Shown here: piece by piece, positions 57,604-64,000 of the stretch
Layout of the letters: each line of letters opens with the position of its first letter
Position numbering within the stretch: the stretch's first letter is position 1
Origin: Actinoplanes sp. N902-109
GTDB taxonomy: Bacteria > Actinomycetota > Actinomycetes > Mycobacteriales > Micromonosporaceae
DNA: 64,000 nt
Assembly (NCBI RefSeq): GCF_000389965.1
Contig: NC_021191.1
Span: 8,247,501-8,311,500 of the forward strand
Direction: 5' to 3'
Position numbers and translations under genes: made by a program
Notes under the pieces: model-generated
Told to the model about the DNA's origin: nothing
Database searches by the model: none
What the model saw: only the letters and a program-made list of their open reading frames with translations

Positions 57604-59123
57604 CGCGCACCCCGCGCCCATACGCCCCGCCGGATGGTGAGCAGCGAGTAAGGCAGGAGCCACGCCAGGAAGAGGGACGAGATCAAGCTCATCAAAGGCC
57701 GATAACGCCACCGTACGGACGACCGGTGGTCCAGCTTGAAGGCGAGCCCCCAAGCCGTCCCCTTGAGCAGTACCCCGCACAGATAGAGCAGCGTCAGGAA
57801 CCACATGCCCATCAGGGGCGCGTAGATGAGGTGGCGCACAGCCATCACCGGCGCGAGCACAACCCACAGGGCGTGGCCGTAGTAGAGCAACGCCGGCCCG
57901 AACCCGCGCCGCCACATGTACTTGCCGGTGAAGAAAAGGTTCCGGATGAAGCTCTTCTTCCACCGGACCTGCTGCTTGAAGAATGGCCGGGTGGCCGCCG
58001 GGACAGTGGTCCAGACCTTGGCGGACTCGACGTACCCGACGCGCCACTCACGCTCGGGATGATCCTCGCTCGTCACGAACGGCGAGCCGGCGTGCTGGCG
58101 CTTCAACTTCGCACCGGCCCACTTCTGGCAGAGGACATAACCGGTGAGCTGGCGGTCGGTCGCGAAGCGGAACTCCCCGCCGAGGAACCGGTCCCCGGCC
58201 CAGGCCGGCAGGTAGTTGTAGACGGCGTCCCGGCGGAACACCGCCAGCGGCCCGGAAACGCACGTCACGGTTCCGAACACCGCCTCCGCCGCCTTGGCGA
58301 CCCGGAACTGCCCCTCGTACCAGACATCCTGCGTACGGGTGAACAGCGACTCGTCAGCATTGGACGCCCGGGCATGACCACTGACCGCCCCGAGCTCCGG
58401 ATGGCGCACCAGCGCATCGACACAGCGGCCCAGCGCATCCGAGGCAAGATGGCAATCGGAATCCGAGAAGGCGATGATGTCGCCGGACGCATACTCCGCG
58501 GCCCGCACCAGCGCGTTCTTCTTGCCGACGTTCTTCTCCAGGTGCAGCACGGTGATGCCGAGCTCATCGGCCAGCCGCGCAAGCACCGCACTGGTGCCAT
58601 CCGTGGACCCGTCGTCCACGATGATGACTTCGAGGTACGGGTAGTCGCTCTCAGCGATCGAGCGCACGCACCCCTCGATCTCCTCGACCTCGTCCTTCAC
58701 CGCGACCAGGAAGCTCACCATCGGCTCCGCGGGCAACGGCGGGAAGGCGGCCACATTCTTCGGCCGCCGGCTCAGCGTTCCCTCGCTCGGATCCTCGTAA
58801 TGCACGTACGCCACGTAGAGCAGCAAGATCGTCACGAACAGGACCAGGAAGCCGTACCCGGTGATCAACGGCTGCTGCCAGGCATGCGGCGCCTGATGAG
58901 CCAGAATGATGATCAGCGGCAGCAGGCACAGCAGCGTGAGCATCCGGCGCACCCCCCGCCGCACCCGATGGTCCACCACCCTCGGTTCCTTACCAACCCG
59001 GCGTCGACGGCGTCTCGTGTGCACCGGAACGACATGCGGTTCGACCCGAGCCGGCCGGTCGAGCACGCCGACGGCTGAGCTCGGTCGCTCCGGATCTGTT
59101 GCGGTGGCGCGATACAGCGTCAT
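57600..59123 (-). CDS. membrane GT2 processive polysaccharide synthase
   Basis: A 507-residue GT2 enzyme of the PgaC/hyaluronan/chitin synthase kind. A basic start (RRRRRRVGKE) precedes two helices (LTLLCLLPLIIILAHQAP; GFLVLFVTILLLYVAYV). The GT-A domain has EVIIVDDGSTDGT, IIAFSDSDCH and the processive QQVRWKKSF motif (QxxRW), and the C-terminus has four or more helices. It polymerises and probably extrudes a beta-linked polymer. ATG 59123 follows GGGAGCAGGG. First gene of the coupled operon; the metzincin gene lies upstream in the same direction behind a hairpin. Confidence 0.9.
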   Translation of the reverse strand: MTLYRATATDPERPSSAVGVLDRPARVEPHVVPVHTRRRRRRVGKEPRVVDHRVRRGVRRMLTLLCLLPLIIILAHQAPHAWQQPLITGYGFLVLFVTILLLYVAYVHYEDPSEGTLSRRPKNVAAFPPLPAEPMVSFLVAVKDEVEEIEGCVRSIAESDYPYLEVIIVDDGSTDGTSAVLARLADELGITVLHLEKNVGKKNALVRAAEYASGDIIAFSDSDCHLASDALGRCVDALVRHPELGAVSGHARASNADESLFTRTQDVWYEGQFRVAKAAEAVFGTVTCVSGPLAVFRRDAVYNYLPAWAGDRFLGGEFRFATDRQLTGYVLCQKWAGAKLKRQHAGSPFVTSEDHPEREWRVGYVESAKVWTTVPAATRPFFKQQVRWKKSFIRNLFFTGKYMWRRGFGPALLYYGHALWVVLAPVMAVRHLIYAPLMGMWFLTLLYLCGVLLKGTAWGLAFKLDHRSSVRWRYRPLMSLISSLFLAWLLPYSLLTIRRGVWARGAR

Positions 59124-59244
59124 TGGCCCTGCTCCCGGTTGTGCCGCGGGGCGTCGACCCGCCCCTGCAATCCGGGTGATCAACCCTTTCGGATATCCCA
59201 CTGTTATGGGCAAAGTGGGGGAAAACGGTCATACGTTCAGTCAG

Positions 59245-59274
59245 GTGGGGTGTGGCGGGTGAGCCACACCCCAC
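59245..59274 (-). terminator. hairpin after the RTX protease gene
   Basis: GTGGGGTGTGGC and GCCACACCCCAC form a perfect 12-bp stem with a six-base loop. It starts eight bases past the protease stop on the minus strand and separates it from the GT2 operon. Confidence 0.75.
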
Positions 59275-59281
59275 GCATTCC

Positions 59282-62200
59282 TTACTGGATCAGCACGTTG
59301 GTGCCGGAGCCACCGTCGAGGACGTCCGTGCCCGCTCCGCCGGTCAGGTGATCGTTGCCCGGGCCGCCGCTGAGCCGGTCGGCGTCCCCGTCACCGTTCA
59401 GGATGTCGTCGCCGTCGTCACCGGCGATGGTGTCCCGACCGCTCCCACCGGACACCGTGTCGTTGCCGAGGCCACCAGTGACCTGGTCGTCACCAACGCC
59501 GGCGGTGATGGTGTCGTTGCCGCCGTCGCCCGCGATGACGTCCTTGCCGTCACGGCCGTCGATGGTGTCGTCGTCCTCGCCACCGGAGATCCGGTCGTCG
59601 CCGTAGCCGCCGACGATCGTGTCCCGGCCCGCATCTCCGGAGATCACATCGTTGGCGTCCGCACCGTCGATGGTGTCGTCCCCGGTGCCGCCGCTGATCG
59701 TGTCGTCGCCGTAGCCACCCACGATCGTGTCGTTGCCGGCGTCCCCGGTGATGGTGTCGTTCGCGTCCGCACCGTCGATGGAGTCGTTGCCGTCACCGCC
59801 GGAGATGGTGTCGCGGCCGAAGCCACCCAGGATCCGGTCGTCGCCACCGAGGCCACGGATGATGTCGTCGCCGCCCTTGCCGCAGATGACGTCCGGCCCC
59901 GGCGTGCCGGTCAGGACGTCGTTGCCCTCGGTGCCGGTGATGGTGCACGGGCCCGGCGTCGGCGGCGGTGTGGTGGGGACGGTCTGTTCGACCGCCGTAC
60001 GAACAGCCGCGAGCACCTGGGTGCGCAGCGAGTCCTCCAGCCCCGGCTGGCTTGTGCTCAGCCGGTTCGCCGCGTCCGTCGCGGCCTCGCGGTTTGCCGC
60101 CGTGGACAGGTCCGGCACAGTGATGTCGGCCGTGGCGGTGGACAGGTTGCCGAGCTTCGCCGTCAGCTGGACGGTGCCCAGGGCAAGCGTCGCCGCGTCC
60201 ACCGGATACTCGAGCCGCCGGGTGGCGCCCGCGCCGACCGTGACGGCCTCGTCGGCCAGCGTCCGGCTGCCCAGGGTCACGACCAGCCGGTAGGTGGCGC
60301 TGGTGTTGCCCACGTTCGTCACATCGACCGGCACCCGCTGACCAGCAACGCCACGGAACAGCACGGTCGGCCCAGGCAGGCCCACGCTGCCGTCGCCGGC
60401 ACCGCCGAACGACTGCGCGGCCCGCAGCTCCGCGGCGGTGGGTTCGTCGGCCGGAGTGGTGGCCGGCGGCGGGCTCTGGTCGTCGAGGTCGTCGATGCCG
60501 AACGCGCCGACCGCCCCACCGTCGTAGACCAGGTGCGACCAGTCCTCGTACCCCTGCAACACCGATCGGGTGCTGTCGTTGTTGACGCTGCCGGCGACCG
60601 TACCGGAATCGATCGTGCCGTTGCAGTTCCAGTCGGTGTTCGCACCGGCTGCCGCGACGACCGAGCCACCGCCCGGGCAGAAGCGCTTGACCACCGGGTT
60701 GCTCGCACCCAGACCCGCGGGCTCGGACAGCGCGTTCTCGTCCAGCGTCGGCAGGACCGAGCGCGAGTAGTCCAGCGCCCGCCCCCCGAGCTGCCACGAG
60801 TAGTTCATGATGCTCAGATAATTGGGCTTGTAGTGCAGGTCGCGACCGGGGTCGCTGCCGCCGCCACCGTGGTGCAGGCTCAGCGTGTGGCCGAGCTCGT
60901 GCATGAAGGTGCCGGCCTCTTGACGCCGGGTGAAGCCACTGCCCCAGCTCGGGTGGCCGTCGGTGACGAGGAACGAGTCACCGGGCAGCCCGCGGGCAAT
61001 GCCGGAGCTACCGGAACCGGCATAGGTGTCGGCGAACAGCGCATAGTGGAACACGTCGGCGCGGGAGGCCTCGAAATTCGCGTTCTTCAAAGCGTCGAAC
61101 TGCGCCCACTGGTAGTCGCCCGAGACGATGGTGCCCAGCGAAGCGGTGTGCGGCACCTGGTTGGCACGGCTACGGCTGCCCCACGTGGCTCCGTTGACCG
61201 GGTTCATCACCGAGGCCGGCCCGTTGTCGATGTGCGCACGGACGCCGGTGGTCCCGTCCGGGTTGCCCACCGGGGCGTTCGCGAACGATGCCCGGACGTC
61301 GGCCAGCGCATCGGCCTGCGGTGCGAAGCTGCGCCCGCCCCAGCAGATCACCCAGATGCAGGTGGGCGGCCGGTTCATCCAGTCGACCTCGACGAACACA
61401 TCCTTGTGGTCGGGCGAGGCACCCATGGCGGGCAGGTCGACCTCCGGCGTGCCGTCACCGTTCAGGTCGAGGCCGCTGGTCTCCCAGGAGTCCAGCAGGC
61501 CATCACCATCGCGGTCGTTGTTGTCCCGCTCGGACGCGAACGCCGTCAGATGCGAGACTCGAGCGGTTCCGGCGGCGGGAACGTGCACCGACCAGCTGAG
61601 CCCGGCACCGTTGTCGATGTTGTCATTGCACCGGCAGGTGTTGGGGAACGGCTGCTGCGTGCCGATGTGCCGCCAGACCTCATCGAACCCGGCCTCGTAG
61701 TAGCGGCTCCCGGCGGTGAGCGGCACCCACTGCTCCACCCGTCCGGCCGCGGTGGCGCAGGCGATCCAGTTGTCCTGCTGCTTTCCCAGGCCGACATCGG
61801 AGTTGGCCAGGTAGCAGTCCCCAGCCCGGTAGACGATCGCGTCCAGCGCCGACCCGCCGGTGTTGCGCAACTCCACGCTGGTCGAGTAACGCTCCTGCCC
61901 AGCGACGTAGAGATCGGTCTGGGTGAGCCGGATCCCGGTCGACCCCAGATCAACGACGGTGACCACCCGGTACGGATCAGCGGCGCTGCCGTTACCCGTC
62001 GGACCGGTCTGCGAGACCGGGGTGAACGCGGTACGGGGAGCGGCTGACCCACCGGCCGGAATGTCGGCAGGACCGAAGAGCACCCCGCCGACGGCGATCA
62101 GCGTGCCGCAGGCGGTGGCCCCGTAGAACTCCGGCGAGGTGTCGCCGACATGGTTGACGGCACAGTTCAGCTCGGCCGTCGTGGCAATCCGCGACAGTGG

Positions 62201-62314
62201 CCCGGCGGACGTGATGACGCCCGGCTCAGCGGCGGCGGCCGGCAATGCGGGAGCCACCAATGCGACACCGGCACCCAACGTCACACCGGCGATCAAAGCT
62301 TTTATGAATGACAT
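59282..62314 (-). CDS. secreted metzincin metalloprotease with RTX repeats
   Basis: A 1010-residue exported protein. Signal peptide SFIKALIAGVTLGAGVALVA (cleavage after AAA). Near residue 260 is a Ca-binding stretch (NNDRDGDGLLDSWETSGLDL). The zinc site FMHELGHTLSLHHGGGG fits HExxHxxxxxH with Ser where metzincins have Gly; LSIMNYSW is the Met-turn. The last 215 residues are about twenty RTX nonapeptides (GGxGxDxI type) that bind Ca. ATG 62314 follows AAAGGTC. Cleaves unknown proteins outside the cell. RTX tails normally go with type I secretion, but this one has a Sec signal. Confidence 0.87.
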   Translation of the reverse strand: MSFIKALIAGVTLGAGVALVAPALPAAAAEPGVITSAGPLSRIATTAELNCAVNHVGDTSPEFYGATACGTLIAVGGVLFGPADIPAGGSAAPRTAFTPVSQTGPTGNGSAADPYRVVTVVDLGSTGIRLTQTDLYVAGQERYSTSVELRNTGGSALDAIVYRAGDCYLANSDVGLGKQQDNWIACATAAGRVEQWVPLTAGSRYYEAGFDEVWRHIGTQQPFPNTCRCNDNIDNGAGLSWSVHVPAAGTARVSHLTAFASERDNNDRDGDGLLDSWETSGLDLNGDGTPEVDLPAMGASPDHKDVFVEVDWMNRPPTCIWVICWGGRSFAPQADALADVRASFANAPVGNPDGTTGVRAHIDNGPASVMNPVNGATWGSRSRANQVPHTASLGTIVSGDYQWAQFDALKNANFEASRADVFHYALFADTYAGSGSSGIARGLPGDSFLVTDGHPSWGSGFTRRQEAGTFMHELGHTLSLHHGGGGSDPGRDLHYKPNYLSIMNYSWQLGGRALDYSRSVLPTLDENALSEPAGLGASNPVVKRFCPGGGSVVAAAGANTDWNCNGTIDSGTVAGSVNNDSTRSVLQGYEDWSHLVYDGGAVGAFGIDDLDDQSPPPATTPADEPTAAELRAAQSFGGAGDGSVGLPGPTVLFRGVAGQRVPVDVTNVGNTSATYRLVVTLGSRTLADEAVTVGAGATRRLEYPVDAATLALGTVQLTAKLGNLSTATADITVPDLSTAANREAATDAANRLSTSQPGLEDSLRTQVLAAVRTAVEQTVPTTPPPTPGPCTITGTEGNDVLTGTPGPDVICGKGGDDIIRGLGGDDRILGGFGRDTISGGDGNDSIDGADANDTITGDAGNDTIVGGYGDDTISGGTGDDTIDGADANDVISGDAGRDTIVGGYGDDRISGGEDDDTIDGRDGKDVIAGDGGNDTITAGVGDDQVTGGLGNDTVSGGSGRDTIAGDDGDDILNGDGDADRLSGGPGNDHLTGGAGTDVLDGGSGTNVLIQ
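59300..59945 (-). repeat. RTX nonapeptide coding repeats
   Basis: Tandem 27-bp units encoding GGxGxDxIx-type nonapeptides. At DNA level a longer period of 108 bp is visible at about 59590-59800, encoding GADAND, GDAGxDTIVGGYGDD and ISGG steps twice, which suggests recent duplication. Confidence 0.85.
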
Positions 62315-62369
62315 GCTTGACCTTTCGAACGTCAATACGCTGCTGTAACGACGTGACGATCTTCAGGAA

Positions 62370-62828
62370 ATGGACTTGACCTTGACTGTCGCCCGATCGG
62401 CTTTCGCCATGATCACCCTGCTCACCCTGACCGCGTGCGGGCCGGATTCCGCGCCGCCGTCGTCGTCCCCCGCGCCGGTCGAACTCGCCGCGGTGCGAGG
62501 TGAGGGCGGGCAGTGCGCTGAAGGTCTGTGCAGGCAGGAGGTGACGATCTACAGCACCGGGGAGTGGCGACGGAGCGCTCAGGACAAGGTGGTGGCCAAC
62601 GGCCGACTGAGCACCGAGCAGCTCACCGTCCTGCAGTCAGCAATTGACCGGACCGACTTTGCGGCGCTGCTTTCCGCCCCGCCCCCGGCGACGTGCCCCT
62701 CGGCCACCGACGGCCTCGAGATGACGTATCGGGCAGGTTTCCGAAGTGTGAGTTCGTGCCAGCACGAATTACCGGGAAAGGTTCCACTCATCATTCAGCT
62801 CGACACCTTCTTCAGCCAATTGAAATAG
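62370..62828 (+). CDS. small lipoprotein of unknown function
   Basis: A 152-residue protein. Signal AFAMITLLTLTACG with a lipobox (LTAC) gives a lipid-anchored protein; a Pro/Ser linker (DSAPPSSSPAPVEL) follows. The mature domain has cysteines in pairs (GGQCAEGLCRQE; PATCPS; VSSCQHEL) that probably form disulfides. No family recognised. It is divergent from the RTX protease, across 55 bases. The ribosome site AGGAAA lies very close to ATG 62370. Confidence 0.68.
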   Translation: MDLTLTVARSAFAMITLLTLTACGPDSAPPSSSPAPVELAAVRGEGGQCAEGLCRQEVTIYSTGEWRRSAQDKVVANGRLSTEQLTVLQSAIDRTDFAALLSAPPPATCPSATDGLEMTYRAGFRSVSSCQHELPGKVPLIIQLDTFFSQLK

Positions 62829-62870
62829 ACCGGAAGTCGGCGTAACGAGAAATGCATTCTCCCGCCGGGA

Positions 62871-63395
62871 GTGGGGCGCTCCGCCGCTCACCCGCACCGT
62901 CGCGGCAGGCACGACTCAGGGTCCGGTCGAAGTCACCCGTCCGAGCGGCGCTGCCGCACAACTCTTGATCGGACGCCTGGCCTCGCTTGGCGGCCAGCCG
63001 GAGCCATCGCTCGGTGGCGGCTTCAGGCAGCCGCGGTTCGGCTCGGCTACACCATCTCACCGAACACCATCGGGCCCGGGCTCAAACTGCCGCACTGGGG
63101 CACCATCGTGATCAGCGGAAAAGCTCGCATCGGCTCGGGAGCCACGATTCACCCGGGCACCTGCCTCGGCGAGCACTACGGCCAGGCACCGACCTTGGGC
63201 AACAACGTGTCGATGGCGCCCGGGGCCAAGGCCTACGGGCCCATCGTCATCGGCGACGGCGCCACGCTGGGCGCCAACAGTGTCGTCACGTCACACGTCG
63301 AAGCGGGCACAACCGTGGTGGGCGCGCCGGCCCGGCCCATCGGCGTTCGTACCCGGCACGTCGTGCGGGGCGGAGTCCCGCCCCACTCGACGTGA
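62871..63395 (+). CDS. serine-acetyltransferase-like hexapeptide protein, N-terminus doubtful
   Basis: The C-terminal 120 residues form a left-handed beta-helix acyltransferase close to CysE and capsule-type O-acetyltransferases: GPGLKLPHWGTIVISGKARI, GATIHPGTCLGEHYG, GDGATLGANSVVTSHVEAGT, VVGAPARPIG. The first 50 residues from GTG 62871 are Arg/Ser/His-rich and look unlike coding sequence, so the 5' part may be truncated, frameshifted, or the true start may be internal. It may acetylate the exopolysaccharide (inference). Confidence 0.6.
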   Translation: MGRSAAHPHRRGRHDSGSGRSHPSERRCRTTLDRTPGLAWRPAGAIARWRLQAAAVRLGYTISPNTIGPGLKLPHWGTIVISGKARIGSGATIHPGTCLGEHYGQAPTLGNNVSMAPGAKAYGPIVIGDGATLGANSVVTSHVEAGTTVVGAPARPIGVRTRHVVRGGVPPHST

Positions 63396-63415
63396 CGAGC
63401 CATATCCCTTGACGA

Positions 63416-64000
63416 TCAGTAGCGCAAGGCTGTCTGGTTGCAGGGGGAGTCCACCGGGAGTGCCGCCGGTCTGCCCGGCAGGTAGAGCTCAAACTTCCCG
63501 TCGGCGATGAGCGCTTCCGAGTGGTACGAGGTGCAGATGGCATCCAGGACCTCTCCCCCCATGGACTGGTCCTGATACCAAGAGCTGCTTTCCCGGCCCG
63601 GCTTGGACAGCAGCACGACCGCGGCGAAATCATGGCCGCGAATCCTCCGGATCAAGCCGTCCTTCAACTCCGGGTGCTTGATGGCGAGGCGCCGGAAGGC
63701 AAAAGTGTCGGTGATCACGGGTTGCTGCCCGACCGCCAGATCGAACAGAGGATTCTCGGCAAGGATCGGACCGGGCGCCACCGGGACATTGTCCAGCGAG
63801 TAGGCCGGCACGACCTCGCCTCGAAGGGCTCCGCGCAGTGGGTCGTACCAGGTGCCGACAAGGCCAATCAGGACCACGACGGCAGCGGTCAACAGTGCTG
63901 TCGACGCACGGTCGTCGGACGTGGACCGCCAGGCAGTGCTCGTTACCCAGGCGAAGCCCACGACGCCGAGAGCGATCAGATCGATCAGGTGATTGACCGT
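63416..64000 (-). CDS. membrane protein, 5' end outside the window
   Basis: A frame that runs to the window edge; codons continue in frame beyond a GTG at 63961. The visible part has one helix at the edge (LIALGVVGFAWV), a second (ALLTAAVVVLIGLVGTWY), then an extracellular tail of about 145 residues (NPLFDLAVGQQPVITDTFAF; FELYLPGRPAALPVD). This matches the C-terminal end of a multi-helix envelope transferase of the GT39/GT-C kind, but the decisive part is missing. Confidence 0.6.
   Translation of the reverse strand, partial: TVNHLIDLIALGVVGFAWVTSTAWRSTSDDRASTALLTAAVVVLIGLVGTWYDPLRGALRGEVVPAYSLDNVPVAPGPILAENPLFDLAVGQQPVITDTFAFRRLAIKHPELKDGLIRRIRGHDFAAVVLLSKPGRESSSWYQDQSMGGEVLDAICTSYHSEALIADGKFELYLPGRPAALPVDSPCNQTALRY

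Noticed and set aside
59252..62047. Plus-strand frame of 931 codons with VVAV-type repeats opposite the RTX protease
   Set aside because: The repeats are the complement of the RTX coding repeats. The minus-strand gene has a signal peptide, zinc site and Met-turn, so the plus frame is a shadow.
1..64000. tRNA, rRNA, insertion sequences or prophage genes
   Set aside because: I looked for cloverleaf-like and transposase or integrase-like sequences and saw none that I can support. A covariance-model scan would be needed to exclude small RNAs.

Overview
The window is very GC-rich DNA with strong G/C bias at third codon positions, many GTG starts, 1- to 4-base start/stop overlaps and several actinobacterial hallmark genes (a WhiB7-type regulator, mycoredoxin, UvrD2, AdnA/AdnB, actinobacterial-type DapD). 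It is chromosomal DNA of an actinomycete, most likely a filamentous one of the Micromonosporaceae (Actinoplanes-like). The family assignment is inference from gene style; no rRNA or other phylogenetic marker is present.

Bases 1-24,200 hold a conserved actinobacterial neighbourhood, in nearly the order known from mycobacteria (Rv3197 to Rv3202c): an E1/ThiF-like protein cut by the window edge, an ABC1 kinase, whiB7 with a long leader that contains a promoter, a tiny upstream ORF and an intrinsic terminator, uvrD2, mrx1, nudC, two M16 peptidase subunits and, further on, the AdnB/AdnA helicase-nuclease. Into this are set an Rrf2 regulator with a sulfonate/nitrate-type ABC transporter, a PlsC acyltransferase and a cold-shock gene. 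AdnA carries a strongly repetitive Asp/Gly-rich insertion.

Bases 24,200-36,900 are mixed housekeeping and regulation: a LacI regulator, divergent dapD/dapE of lysine and diaminopimelate synthesis, two tandem LOG-family genes, a low-GC XRE regulator with a small partner, a divergent lysG/lysE pair, a MerR regulator fused to sliding-clamp domains behind a perfect 17-bp palindrome, a PLP aldolase, a STAS protein, two methyltransferases, a heptamer tandem repeat and a small membrane peptide.

Bases 36,900-46,400 hold an EAL-domain protein, a secreted GH42-like protein and a six-gene, mostly overlapping minus-strand operon (GT2, GT4, SGNH esterase, GT39-like membrane transferase, flippase, GT4) for a surface glycan.

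Bases 46,600-64,000 form a second envelope/exopolysaccharide region and the most novel part of the window. A membrane GT2 synthase, a 32-residue membrane microprotein, a PgaB-like membrane-anchored deacetylase and a membrane-anchored beta-sandwich protein are translationally coupled, followed by a UDP-sugar dehydrogenase. Facing them are two secreted paralogues of the beta-sandwich protein and a secreted NodB deacetylase with Ig-like domains. Three paralogues of one roughly 220-residue module in a single locus suggest a dedicated glycan-binding or glycan-cleaving system around a GlcNAc/uronate-type polymer. Beside it lie an L-type lectin, a metzincin protease with RTX repeats, a lipoprotein, a serine-acetyltransferase-like protein and a truncated membrane protein.
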